Source of the DNA: Oscillospiraceae bacterium
GTDB taxonomy: Bacteria; Bacillota; Clostridia; Oscillospirales; Oscillospiraceae
Length of the DNA: 64,000 nt
Direction: 5' to 3'
Assembly: GCA_017416325.1 (NCBI GenBank)
Contig: JAFQCV010000036.1
Location: forward strand, 1-64,000
In this document: one piece after another, positions 7,149 to 14,513 of the stretch
How positions within the stretch are numbered: position 1 is the stretch's first letter
How the letters are laid out: each line of letters begins with the position of its first letter
Position numbers and translations under genes: made by a program
Notes under the pieces: model-generated
What the model was told of the DNA's origin: nothing
What the model saw: only the letters and a program-made list of their open reading frames with translations
Databases searched by the model: none

Positions 7149-7373
7149 TTATTTCTGGTCTTCCGTATCCGGTTCTTCAGGCACCGTGCGATTGGATGCA
7201 ATGGTATAAATACCCCCGAAGATGCCGATCGCCAATCCCGCCAAGCCGGCATACACCATGATAACCGCAAAAGCACTATACTGGTTCCCGGAGAGGACAT
7301 AAGCCAAAAGGATCAGCGCCGTAGAAGCTACGATCCAAAAGATATATACTGTAAGCTTCCAAATTCGTTCCAT
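7149..7373 (-). CDS. Small membrane protein, function unknown
   Basis: A 74-residue protein with two hydrophobic helices (about residues 8-28 and 34-58) and an acidic C-terminal tail ending EEPDTEDQK. There are no recognisable motifs. Its start has a strong GGAGGAAGC site and lies 12 nt after the DUF975 gene, so it is co-transcribed. Together with the 88-residue neighbour it may form a membrane complex with the DUF975 protein, but nothing in the sequence proves this. Confidence 0.65.
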   Translation of the reverse strand: MERIWKLTVYIFWIVASTALILLAYVLSGNQYSAFAVIMVYAGLAGLAIGIFGGIYTIASNRTVPEEPDTEDQK

Positions 7374-7385
7374 AGTGCTTCCTCC

Positions 7386-8141
7386 TTAAACCCGTGGCTG
7401 CTCAGGCTGGGCGTACTTGTATTCCGTGCCGGAGATCTCCCGATAAAAGGCTGCGGTTGCTGCCTGCTTGTAGGGGGTGATCCAGAGGCTGCCAATGCCA
7501 AAGGTCAGCAGTGCGCTAAGGATATCCCAGCCGATGAAGCTGATCTGCACACAGAACAGACGCCAGCGGTTGCCGGACATCATCCGCTTGGAGCGTTCGA
7601 TAGCTTCGCTGGCAGTCAGCTCCGGATTCTCAGCCAGTATGTAGCTTGTCATAGCATAGCTATAGCCTGCAACAATACCTGGAATGATGAACAGAAGCGA
7701 CCACAGCAGAACATACACACTCTGCAGAAGTCTGGCGCAGGCAGTCGTCTTCCAAAACTGGAAATAGCCGAACATGGTGCCTATCTCCGCTTCCTTCTGC
7801 CGGTCCACCAGATCCAAATTGAACTTCATGTAGCCAGCCTCTACGATACTGCCAAGAATAAATAAAGCAATACCCATAATAACGGCGAAGATGGCAATAT
7901 AGGTAGCGATGCCCGCAAAGACAGGCCAGAATTCAAAGCCGCCATTGGAAGATACTACATCCTGCCCGAGGACCTGCAGGCTTGCGTTAAAATTCCCGTC
8001 GTTGAATTCCACATTGAGTTCCGGTCCGCCGGAGCCGATAGCACCTAATAGCGATGCGATCAGCCCGGCAACGACCGCGATCCCCCATTTGCCCTTTAGG
8101 GCATTGCGGGCAATACTTCTAAAATCAGCTGCGTATTTCAT
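7386..8141 (-). CDS. DUF975 family integral membrane protein
   Basis: A 251-residue protein with the N-terminal ADFRSIARNALKGKWGIAVV signature that opens DUF975 proteins (R-x-x-A-R-x-x-L-x-G-x-W). It has about five membrane helices and the conserved GYSYAMTSYILAENPELTAS/EAIERSKRMM region before the last helices. The family is common in Firmicutes and has no established function. The stop codon of the SHOCT-like gene upstream overlaps its ATG as ATGA, giving translational coupling. Confidence 0.85.
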   Translation of the reverse strand: MKYAADFRSIARNALKGKWGIAVVAGLIASLLGAIGSGGPELNVEFNDGNFNASLQVLGQDVVSSNGGFEFWPVFAGIATYIAIFAVIMGIALFILGSIVEAGYMKFNLDLVDRQKEAEIGTMFGYFQFWKTTACARLLQSVYVLLWSLLFIIPGIVAGYSYAMTSYILAENPELTASEAIERSKRMMSGNRWRLFCVQISFIGWDILSALLTFGIGSLWITPYKQAATAAFYREISGTEYKYAQPEQPRV

Positions 8142-8311
8142 ACTTTCACTCCTTTTCTTTCCCGGAGATCTCCGAGGCTCTTATCATACTGTGCCTGTGA
8201 AATGGCACCTTTTTCAAGGAATAGGTCCAGGGTTTGCTTCTGATTTAAGAACAACTGAACCTTCTTTTCTTCAGGGGAAAGGTCTGACCACTCTTTGTTC
8301 ACTGGATTCAT
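8138..8311 (-). CDS. SHOCT-like short protein
   Basis: A 57-residue reading frame (start ATG 8311, stop TGA 8138) with sequence MNPVNKEWSDLSPEEKKVQL followed by a helix-turn-helix-like stretch around LFLEKGAISQAQYDKSLGDL. The pattern L-x-x-x-G-x-I-(S/T)-x-x-x-(F/Y)-x-x-x-x-x-x-L is that of SHOCT (short C-terminal) domains, which are oligomerisation or docking modules. Both ends overlap their neighbours by 4 nt (ATGA at 8311-8308 and 8141-8138), which is strong evidence that this short frame is translated. It may tether or assemble the adjacent membrane proteins. Confidence 0.75.
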   Translation of the reverse strand: MNPVNKEWSDLSPEEKKVQLFLNQKQTLDLFLEKGAISQAQYDKSLGDLRERKGVKV

Positions 8312-9222
8312 TTTCCGTTGATCCTTTCCTTCAGAATGTTGACTTCATACCCGTAGATGTCGTTTTCGTACAGAAAGCGGCGTGTTTTGCCGTGACGGTC
8401 AGTAAAGTACAAATAGAAGTAATGATTTCCGGTTGCACTTCGTCTGTAACGGTAAACTCTTTTGACTTCCCAGCTGCGGGTAATCTCTTGGTAGTTGAAA
8501 TAAGTACCGTTAAAGGGATTTGTCTGATAATAAAATCCCTCTTCTTCGATCTTGATTTGGAAGCAGAAGTAAGTAAACAGTGTACTGATCAGTAAGTAAC
8601 CGACAATCAAAAGACTAACCAAGCTCATAACAAGGGCGATACCACCCAATTGAAGCATTGGGAATGTAAAAATGCAAGCCATGCCCACTGCGACAAAAAC
8701 ACCAATCAGACTAACCATACCACTGGCTTTACCATCGATCCGATATTGCTGCGTTTCCTGCACTTTTCCGGCAGTTTCTGTCTGTATCCGCTTCACAAGA
8801 TACTTTGCTGCCTTTTCATCATTGTAATAAAAAACAAATCGGGTAACCTTGCCATCTGCTGTTTCAAAATGGCACCATTTATTTTCGTGACCACTGAGAT
8901 TTTGCCCTTTTGTGATCCATGCGTTTTTTAATTCTCCGTAGTTATGGTATATGCCGTTGCCAATATGGGTTTGATAATAAAAACCATCTTTTCCTATCAG
9001 CACCTTATAGAACATAAGGCGATAGCTGGTTGTTATCAGCACCGCAACCATGATTCCTGTTAGAATATCGCCGAAGAAATATGCGCCGTTATCCGTTTTG
9101 TGCAGCCATACACTCAGACTACCAAAAAGGATCGTCATACCCAAGGAAAGAACCACAGACATTTTCCCGGCACCAATTTTATATTTCCATTGTTTTTCTT
9201 CCAATGTATTTTCTCCTGTCAA
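8308..9222 (-). CDS. Membrane protein with two duplicated PH-like cytoplasmic modules
   Basis: A 304-residue protein made of two similar halves. Each has a pair of membrane helices (about residues 22-41 and 50-72, then 168-188 and 195-220) followed by a soluble beta-rich module that begins with the same motif: GKDGFYYQT at 77-85 and EEEGFYYQT at 226-234. Both continue with N-G-x-Y-x-N-Y and an aromatic strand. The modules resemble bacterial PH-like domains. It is coupled by ATGA overlaps to both neighbours. No function is known to me; a scaffold or lipid-contact role is possible. Confidence 0.7.
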   Translation of the reverse strand: MTGENTLEEKQWKYKIGAGKMSVVLSLGMTILFGSLSVWLHKTDNGAYFFGDILTGIMVAVLITTSYRLMFYKVLIGKDGFYYQTHIGNGIYHNYGELKNAWITKGQNLSGHENKWCHFETADGKVTRFVFYYNDEKAAKYLVKRIQTETAGKVQETQQYRIDGKASGMVSLIGVFVAVGMACIFTFPMLQLGGIALVMSLVSLLIVGYLLISTLFTYFCFQIKIEEEGFYYQTNPFNGTYFNYQEITRSWEVKRVYRYRRSATGNHYFYLYFTDRHGKTRRFLYENDIYGYEVNILKERINGK

Positions 9223-9449
9223 TCGAGGTTATTGTCATAGTCAAATGCGTCGATAATGATTTTCTTACATTTCGGGCAGCAGTGGCTTTCAATATGATGG
9301 GGTGATAGCATCGGCACTTCCAGATACAGGGCATACTTTTCTTTGCCGCCGGGAAGTGTGCTGATCCTGTGCTTTCTCTCACTCCATATGGTATTGCCAC
9401 AGTTTAAGAAACCGGGGATCATTTCAGCATCACAATAGGGACATTTCAT
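9219..9449 (-). CDS. Zinc-ribbon protein (DUF6487-like)
   Basis: A 76-residue protein beginning MKCPYCDAEMIPGFL. It has a first CxxC (C3, C6), another cysteine at C17 and a late CPKCKK pair preceded by HCC, a layout typical of short zinc-ribbon proteins with the PF20097/DUF6487 pattern. The central ISTLPGGKEK and PHHIESHCC segments are also typical. Its stop overlaps the start of the duplicated PH-like gene by 4 nt. It is probably cytosolic; its partner is unknown. Confidence 0.75.
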   Translation of the reverse strand: MKCPYCDAEMIPGFLNCGNTIWSERKHRISTLPGGKEKYALYLEVPMLSPHHIESHCCPKCKKIIIDAFDYDNNLD

Positions 9450-9461
9450 ATTGCTGCCTCC

Positions 9462-10319
9462 TTAGTCTGCCTGCAGTTCGATCAGAATTACTTCCGGGCG
9501 GTTGTTGATTCGGAACGGAAGGATACTGTTTCCGACACCTCGGCTCACGAGCATATTGGTATTGCCTTCCGTGTAGATGCCTGCATCATATTCGGGGAAT
9601 AAGCCCTGATTGGGTGCTACCACGCCGCCGATAAAGGGCAGGCGGAATTGACCGCCGTGGGCATGGCCGCTGAGGACCACGTCAATGTTATGATTTGCAT
9701 AGGTGTCGAACAGCTCCGGCCGGTGGGACAGCAGAATGGTAAAGCCATCGTTTTCAGTATGGAGCTCTTCCAGCTTGGTGTTCATAACCGTTTCGGAGTC
9801 TCCAAACAGATATTCAGTCTGGAAACTGGGGTCGTTGACACCGATCAGCGTGATTGTCTCGCCCTCCATACTGATTTCAGTTTGCGCATCTTCCAGTACA
9901 ATGACCCCCCCGGCCTTCATCCCTGCTTTCAGCTCGCCATACTCATTTACACGGGCTTCGTGATTGCCGGTAACATAGTAACACGGTGCGATCTTTACTG
10001 CTTCACGAACGAACTGCAGAGCAATCTCAATATCCGTATTACGCGAATCGATCAGATCTCCTGTGATGGCGATTATATCCGGATCTGCATCCCGGAGCAT
10101 CGCCAAAAGCTTTTCGTTATCCTTACCCATTTCTGCGTTGTGCAGGTCTGAAACATGGGCAATACGATATTCATCAAAACTCACTGGCAGTTTCGAACTG
10201 CTAATGGTATATGTGTTCAGCTCCAATGCTGTGTTGTCCCAGGCAATCCAGATAACTAGAGCTAAAAAGACGGCCGCCACAACAGCATGGAATATGAACT
10301 TCTTTTTCTTTGCTGTCAT
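9462..10319 (-). CDS. Membrane-anchored metallophosphoesterase (YkuE/YaeI-like)
   Basis: A 285-residue protein with one N-terminal membrane helix (residues about 8-27) and an extracellular calcineurin-like phosphoesterase domain. The metal ligands are all visible: D58/H60 in HVSDLHN, ITGDLID, GNHE, LLSHRPE and the final SGHAHGGQ. Family members include YaeI/YkuE, some of which act on lipid or wall phosphodiesters at the membrane surface. It follows the zinc-ribbon gene in the same direction. Both catalytic completeness and topology are clear; the substrate is not. Confidence 0.9.
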   Translation of the reverse strand: MTAKKKKFIFHAVVAAVFLALVIWIAWDNTALELNTYTISSSKLPVSFDEYRIAHVSDLHNAEMGKDNEKLLAMLRDADPDIIAITGDLIDSRNTDIEIALQFVREAVKIAPCYYVTGNHEARVNEYGELKAGMKAGGVIVLEDAQTEISMEGETITLIGVNDPSFQTEYLFGDSETVMNTKLEELHTENDGFTILLSHRPELFDTYANHNIDVVLSGHAHGGQFRLPFIGGVVAPNQGLFPEYDAGIYTEGNTNMLVSRGVGNSILPFRINNRPEVILIELQAD

Positions 10320-10331
10320 GGTGGCCTCCTA

Positions 10332-10601
10332 TTACTTGATAAAGAAAACAGCGATTGCACAGGCAAAAACGAAACCTGCGCAGCCGAGACTAAAATATGC
10401 AGTCTTACGGCTTGTGTTCCACTGTGTATAGGTTTGGCAGAGCAGATTAACGCCCATCAACGGTACGCATAGATTGATTGCCTGCGTCCATATATCAAAC
10501 ATCTGTAATATTGCCAGTGTTACGACAGCAAGGCTGACGATAACCGAGAATGCGGTAATAATTTTGTGCGACAGGGGTGTGTCTTTCCATTTTGTTTTCA
10601 T
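10332..10601 (-). CDS. DUF3953-like small membrane protein
   Basis: An 89-residue protein with three hydrophobic segments (about residues 12-34, 38-58 and 66-88) separated by a short polar stretch with Q-x-W-N-x-x-R-K-x-A-Y. That spacing resembles small DUF3953-type proteins of Firmicutes. It lies 12 nt upstream of the phosphoesterase gene and 3 nt after the SdpI-family reading frame. No function is known. Confidence 0.55.
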   Translation of the reverse strand: MKTKWKDTPLSHKIITAFSVIVSLAVVTLAILQMFDIWTQAINLCVPLMGVNLLCQTYTQWNTSRKTAYFSLGCAGFVFACAIAVFFIK

Positions 10602-10604
10602 CGC

Positions 10605-10987
10605 TTATTCTGCCTTTCTGTTGCCGTCCTTGTCAAAAGCCTTGTTAAGAGCTTTTTCTGTAAAGAAAACAGGGACAATCAAAGTAACTGTGTTTACAAA
10701 ACTAACAATTAGTCCTACTGCGGCGACAACATTCTCGGCATTGCCGATCACAAACAGCATTGGGATCACAGTAAATGGGATGAGTAAGAAACCCAAGCGG
10801 AACCACAGCTTACCAATATACTTATGGGAAAACTCCCATGTAGCCCGATTCTTCATGGACATATCTGTACGATAGCAAAAATATAGTTGATTTTCTTCGG
10901 GGCCGTCTTCGCGAAAATCGCTCCGAACAAAATCATGATAGCAGGAAACAAGAGTCCCATCGCCAACATAAAGATCCAAAATCCCAT
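10605..10987 (-). pseudogene. SdpI-family membrane protein gene with a -1 frameshift
   Basis: From the ATG at 10987 (good site GAGGAGAGGGAGCT) a hydrophobic N-terminus reads MGFWIFMLAMGLLFPAIMIL and continues to KKINYIF. It then leaves frame at 10875-10881 and stops. The next frame continues exactly there with YRTDMSMKNRATWEFSHKYI, which is the C-terminal SdpI/YhfL signature (normally GYRT). Restoring one base next to the run of five T on the coding strand gives an intact 127-residue two-part SdpI domain protein. Either this copy is mutated or the assembly lost a base. SdpI proteins confer immunity to secreted toxins in Bacillus. Confidence 0.75.
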
Positions 10988-11007
10988 AGCTCCCTCTCCT
11001 CGCTTTG

Positions 11008-11268
11008 TTAGATTGAGAGCACCTTGCTTTTACTTGGTTTGCTTTCATCGTAGAGTATCGTTACTTGCGTACCCACTGCCGGTGGCTGATCACAGGCTCG
11101 TATCCACTTCCGCTTAAAATACCCGGTTCCATTGACCACATAGCTAACCTTGATGATGTGCGGGAATGTAGCACCGTCCAGAGTATTCATTCTAATGGGC
11201 TTTGTGTTGACCTTCAGCCACCACTGCTTTTTAACGGACACAACTGTGCCAATTACTTTCTTTTCCAT
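11008..11268 (-). CDS. Small protein with beta-rich SH3-like fold, function unknown
   Basis: An 86-residue protein starting MEKKVIGTVVSVKKQWWLKV, with alternating hydrophobic strands, an IIKVSYVVNGTGYFKRKW segment and a C-terminal GTQVTILYDESKPSKSKVL. The layout G-x-V-x-S-(n)-V-x-Y-x-V-x-G-x-x-Y-(n)-P-x-x-G-x-x-V-x-V-x-Y resembles the DUF3592-type domain, but without the membrane helices usual in that family. It lies 20 nt upstream of the SdpI-family gene in the same run of minus-strand genes. Confidence 0.6.
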   Translation of the reverse strand: MEKKVIGTVVSVKKQWWLKVNTKPIRMNTLDGATFPHIIKVSYVVNGTGYFKRKWIRACDQPPAVGTQVTILYDESKPSKSKVLSI

Positions 11269-11283
11269 AGCAACCCCCTGCGA

Positions 11284-11529
11284 TCAGAAATTAAAATGCA
11301 CCACTAAGCCGACGATAACAAGGAACACTCCGGCAAGCCTAATAGCCAATAAGTTTTTCTTTGTGGGTTCCATATTCTTCGTACCGACAGGATGGATGAT
11401 CCACAACAAGCCGCACAGCCACCATCCAATACTCGAAAGAATCCAATGGTGGAATATCGTATTCAAAATGTTAAACAAAAGAATTATTCCACACGACAAT
11501 AACAATTGATTTTTATATGTAAGCTTCAT
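11284..11529 (-). CDS. Small membrane protein, function unknown
   Basis: An 81-residue protein with helices at about residues 8-26, 29-46 and 60-78 and a short polar loop VGTKNMEPTKKN. No family is recognised. It is 15 nt from the next gene and clearly belongs to the same transcription unit. The adjacent genes also encode short membrane proteins, so a shared envelope role is likely but unproven. Confidence 0.6.
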   Translation of the reverse strand: MKLTYKNQLLLSCGIILLFNILNTIFHHWILSSIGWWLCGLLWIIHPVGTKNMEPTKKNLLAIRLAGVFLVIVGLVVHFNF

Positions 11530-11564
11530 AGATGCACCTTCTATACAGTCCTATGCATCATGAC

Positions 11565-11912
11565 TCAGTCCATAACAACAGACTTTTTCTTGCCCTTTTT
11601 ATTTCTCGGATACTCTCTGATTCGAATAACATAGTCGAGGTTAATTGCCTCGACAGTTCCGTTCTTTTCCACAAGGATTGCGCTGTTACTTACTTCCTTG
11701 ATAACGCCCTCAAACTGATGATTACTGTCAAAGGAAGAAATCAAGCACTCTTTATCAATAAATCTTTTTGCAAGTTCTTTCATTTCGGTATTGCCCTCCA
11801 TTTTCCTTTTTTTAATGATTTGTCTTGCGACAACTGCCCGCCGATTGCGGAACAGAACATAAAATATGATGACCCACAAAATGATTATCGGTATGTAGGT
11901 TGATGGGTTCAA
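11565..11912 (-). CDS. Membrane-anchored protein with small beta-barrel tail (DUF6897-like)
   Basis: A 115-residue protein with one N-terminal membrane helix (about residues 6-20), a basic linker (RNRRAVVARQIIKKRK) and a cytosolic module of about 60 residues. That module contains ECLISSFDSNHQFEGVIKEV followed by AILVEKNGTVEAINLDYVIR. The pattern suggests an Sm-like or SH3-like barrel, as found in YlxQ/YlzJ-like or DUF6897 proteins. It is the first gene of the minus-strand run that ends at 6859. Function unknown. The upstream stretch 11913-12097 has nothing I can name beyond its likely promoter. Confidence 0.6.
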   Translation of the reverse strand: MNPSTYIPIIILWVIIFYVLFRNRRAVVARQIIKKRKMEGNTEMKELAKRFIDKECLISSFDSNHQFEGVIKEVSNSAILVEKNGTVEAINLDYVIRIREYPRNKKGKKKSVVMD

Positions 11913-12097
11913 TTTACCACCTCCGGGATTCTTGCCAAACGGTATTGCGGTCTATCTGCCAAAATGTTGCTGTTGTGTAAGAAACCTTCTCTCTTATTTT
12001 AACATCCCTAAGCTGCAAATACAATAACTATGTTAATCATGAGATGCCGTTAATTGTAACGCTACATTTCCTCAAGCATGCTTTCTAAAATTAGGAC

Positions 12098-12126
12098 TTG
12101 ACAAACAGCAAGAAGTGTTGTAATAT
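12098..12126 (+). promoter_or_regulatory. Promoter of tRNA-Ser
   Basis: A consensus TTGACA (12098-12103) and TAATAT (12121-12126) are separated by exactly 17 nt and lie 24 nt upstream of the mature tRNA 5' end. This is as strong a housekeeping promoter as any in the window. Confidence 0.8.
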
Positions 12127-12150
12127 GTCTAGGCTGACTGAAAGCGACAT

Positions 12151-12242
12151 GGAGAAGTCGCGTAGCTGGCCGAGCGCGCACGATTGGAAATCGTGTATAC
12201 CCCAAAAGGGTATCGAGGGTTCAAATCCCTCCTTCTCCGCCA
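12151..12242 (+). tRNA. tRNA-Ser (anticodon GGA)
   Basis: A class II tRNA of 92 nt including an encoded CCA. The acceptor stem GGAGAAG pairs with CTTCTCC, with discriminator G at 12239 and CCA at 12240-12242. The anticodon stem CACGA/TCGTG encloses the loop TTGGAAA with anticodon GGA, reading UCC and UCU. A long variable arm (TACCCC AAAA GGGTA) and the T arm GAGGGTTCAAATCCCTC complete the serine-specific fold. It is transcribed alone from the promoter at 12098. Confidence 0.97.
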
Positions 12243-12243
12243 T

Positions 12244-12285
12244 AAAATGAAGCCCCATCCAAACGGATGGGGTTTCATTTTATCA
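12244..12285 (+). terminator. Terminator of tRNA-Ser
   Basis: AAAATGAAGCCCCATCC (12244-12260) pairs with GGATGGGGTTTCATTTT (12265-12281) around the loop AAAC, starting two nucleotides after the CCA end. The stem has one G-T wobble and ends in a T run. Confidence 0.85.
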
Positions 12286-12420
12286 AGTGAAGAGGGTTTT
12301 GAATATTTCAAATGCAACCGTCCACCGGACTGTTGCTTGCCGCCAGCTGGATGGCGGCAACTCCTCTATTTTCATTTCCGCAGGAAATGAAAATGCAAAC
12401 AAATCCCTTCTTCTCCGTTA
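12286..12420. repeat. Degenerate second copy of the tRNA-Ser 3' end interrupted by three palindromes
   Basis: GAGGGTT near 12292 and CAAATCCCTTCTTCTCCG at 12400-12417 match the two parts of the tRNA T arm and acceptor strand, and the following bases again enter a CCCCATCC-type terminator. Between the two parts lie three consecutive hairpins. These are GCAACCGTCC/GGACTGTTGC (12314-12336), TTGCCGCC/GGCGGCAA (12337-12360) and the perfect 12-bp ATTTTCATTTCC/GGAAATGAAAAT (12368-12394). It cannot form a full tRNA. A palindromic element inserted in a duplicated tRNA tail, or an old integration scar, would explain it. Confidence 0.55.
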
Positions 12421-12421
12421 T

Positions 12422-12462
12422 AAAATTAATCCCCATCCATCCGGATGAGGATTAATTTTTTA
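12422..12462 (-). terminator. Bidirectional terminator after the deacetylase gene
   Basis: AAATTAATCCCCATCC pairs with GGATGAGGATTAATTT across ATCC, with T runs on both strands. On the minus strand it directly follows the stop codon of the Ig-repeat deacetylase. It resembles the tRNA-Ser terminator in sequence, as expected if it was duplicated with the tRNA tail. Confidence 0.7.
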
Positions 12463-13929
12463 ATTATTTACACCGTGGTGCGCAGTTGGGCTGTTATACT
12501 CCAATGCTGCAAAGGTATATCCGTTTTCCAGACCCCATTGGATGATACCTTCCACCGCAGACACACTGCGGTCATAAATATCATGCTGCAAAACCACAGC
12601 CTTGCTGGTTCTTCTGATGCCGTTGATCACATTCTGACAGATCTGTTCCGGTGTCAGATTGGATGTATCATTGCTGCCAACATTCCAATCAAAGTACTGG
12701 AAGCCTTCTGCTTCCACGCGTTTGACAAGCTTGCTCATGATCCCTGGATTAAAGGAACTGACCTTATTGGAGCTGCCTCCGGGGAAACGCATTAAATAAG
12801 TTGTTACCCCTGTATGATCCCGAATGATCTTCTGCATCCCGTAAAGATCGTTCATAAACGCATCTTCGCTGGCGTAAATCTCCTTATATTTATGAGATAT
12901 ACTATGGACTCCCACCGAATGGCCTTCCCCCACAATTCGCTTCATTGCAGAATAGTTGCCTGTATTTACCAAGAAAAATGTGGCTTTTACATCATACTTT
13001 TTCAGTACATCCAGTAATTTGTTGGTATAAATACTTGGACCGTCATCAAATGTTAGATAAATCACTTTCCCCGCATTAGGAGATTGAACAACATGGACGA
13101 CACGCTGGATCTGGGCAACATTCCCGTAATCGTCCTCAGCCCGGTAGGTTATCAAATAGCTGCCAACTGTATTGACATCCACACTTCCGGAAACCGTAAT
13201 ACGGCTGGCAATATCCTTGCAGGAATCGTCTGTACCTGTGCAGCCGGCCTCCTGATACGGTGTACCTTTATAAACCGTCACTACTTTATCGCCCAACAAT
13301 GTCAGTTGGGGCGGCGTTTTATCGTCATACACGATCTTCCGGGTAACCGTGGCAACATTCCCTGAGGAATCCTTTACACTGTAGTAAACAAATCCATCCT
13401 CTTCCACTGAATTTACCCGATCAGTAATATCCCCATCACAGGCATCATAGGCGGTGAATCCTTCTTCCTGATAAGGCTGACCCGGCAATGTATAAGCTTC
13501 GGGATTCGAAGTCAGTGTAATAACCGGTGGCGTTGTGTCCACAACATAAACCGTGCGGACCGCAGATTTTTCTGCATTCCCAAACTTGGCGGTATAAACC
13601 AGCGAATAGGTGCCTATGGTATTTGTATTGACATAGCCGGACGCTGTAACATCCACACTTTCGGGTTTCTGCAGCAAAACATTTCCGGAAACATACGCCC
13701 TGGCCCCCGGATCAGTAAATTCCGAACCGTATTCCACATCCAGTTCTGCGCCCCCGTCCATCTGTATCTGGATCGTAAACTCATTGACTGCAATTTGAGC
13801 CGCGACTGTACCGGTAAAGATCAAGATCCCCAAGGGAAGCAACAGCAGAAGCAACCACAAATTCTTCAGGAATGAGACAATATTCTGTTTGATTCCCTTC
13901 TGCTCATTTTCCACAGCGCCTGCTCCCAT
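12460..13929 (-). CDS. Membrane-anchored polysaccharide deacetylase with Ig-like (DUF5011) repeats
   Basis: A 489-residue protein with an N-terminal membrane anchor (about residues 22-45). Three extracellular Ig-like DUF5011 repeats follow (about 52-130, 133-203 and 206-282), each with the pattern D-x-T-x-P-x-I-x-L and Y-x-E-x-G-x-x-A. Then comes a NodB polysaccharide deacetylase domain from about residue 288. The catalytic TFDDGPS (293-299), metal-binding HSISH (342-346) and RFPGG motifs are intact, so it should de-N-acetylate peptidoglycan or another wall glycan. A GTG at codon 6 is an alternative start because the first ATG has a weak ribosome site. It stands alone, convergent with tRNA-Ser. 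Confidence 0.92.
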   Translation of the reverse strand: MGAGAVENEQKGIKQNIVSFLKNLWLLLLLLPLGILIFTGTVAAQIAVNEFTIQIQMDGGAELDVEYGSEFTDPGARAYVSGNVLLQKPESVDVTASGYVNTNTIGTYSLVYTAKFGNAEKSAVRTVYVVDTTPPVITLTSNPEAYTLPGQPYQEEGFTAYDACDGDITDRVNSVEEDGFVYYSVKDSSGNVATVTRKIVYDDKTPPQLTLLGDKVVTVYKGTPYQEAGCTGTDDSCKDIASRITVSGSVDVNTVGSYLITYRAEDDYGNVAQIQRVVHVVQSPNAGKVIYLTFDDGPSIYTNKLLDVLKKYDVKATFFLVNTGNYSAMKRIVGEGHSVGVHSISHKYKEIYASEDAFMNDLYGMQKIIRDHTGVTTYLMRFPGGSSNKVSSFNPGIMSKLVKRVEAEGFQYFDWNVGSNDTSNLTPEQICQNVINGIRRTSKAVVLQHDIYDRSVSAVEGIIQWGLENGYTFAALEYNSPTAHHGVNN

Positions 13930-14012
13930 CCATAAATCATGGAGCTATTATAAAACAAAACTGTCGAAAAAGATAGTATCCAGACGAAAAAAGATCAGCA
14001 GCAAGACATTCC

Positions 14013-14504
14013 TTACTGCTGACCTTCTTTTCGTACATAAAGACACATTTCATAGGCGATCCCATCTTCCTCGCCGGACTGCAGGATCTGAAAAAGCTCC
14101 CAATTTTCGTCTGCATCCAGATTTGGGAAAAAGGTATCGGAAACCGGCGTAGTATGAACTTTTGTGACATAAGCTTTATCGCAAAGAGGCAGCATTTGGC
14201 GATAAATACTGCCGCCGCCGATGACCATAGCCCGCTGGGCTGTTTTGGCAAGCCGTGCCGCCTCCTCCGGAGTATGGCACACCGTAAAACCGGGAATATC
14301 CCCTTCGCTTCTGGTCAGCACCAAATTCACTCTGCCCGGAAGGGGCTTTTTCCCAGGAAAATCCTCAATAGTTTTCCGCCCGGCAATTACCATTGCTCCA
14401 CGGGTGGTCTCCCGAAAAAACTTTCTGTCAGCCGTTAAAGCAACCGGCTGTGTTCCGTCCCGACCGATTCCCCAATCATCATATACCGCAACGATCAGTT
14501 CCAT
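14013..14504 (-). CDS. folA: Dihydrofolate reductase
   Basis: A 163-residue enzyme of normal length. The N-terminal VAVYDDWGIGRDGTQP loop, the AGRKTIEDFPGKKPLPGR cofactor segment, the VIGGGSIYRQMLP glycine motif and the late SDTFFPNLD strand match bacterial FolA. It reduces dihydrofolate with NADPH to regenerate the tetrahydrofolate consumed by thymidylate synthase, whose gene lies 9 nt upstream on the same strand. That arrangement is the usual thyA-folA pair. Confidence 0.95.
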   Translation of the reverse strand: MELIVAVYDDWGIGRDGTQPVALTADRKFFRETTRGAMVIAGRKTIEDFPGKKPLPGRVNLVLTRSEGDIPGFTVCHTPEEAARLAKTAQRAMVIGGGSIYRQMLPLCDKAYVTKVHTTPVSDTFFPNLDADENWELFQILQSGEEDGIAYEMCLYVRKEGQQ

Positions 14505-14513
14505 AGAAGCACC

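Noticed and set aside
10988..11048. Start at 11048 for the SdpI-family gene
   Set aside because: The residues encoded from there are non-hydrophobic and unlike the family; the real N-terminus is in the adjacent frame from 10987.
12286..12420. Second functional tRNA gene
   Set aside because: Only the T arm and acceptor strand are present and they are split; no anticodon arm can be formed.
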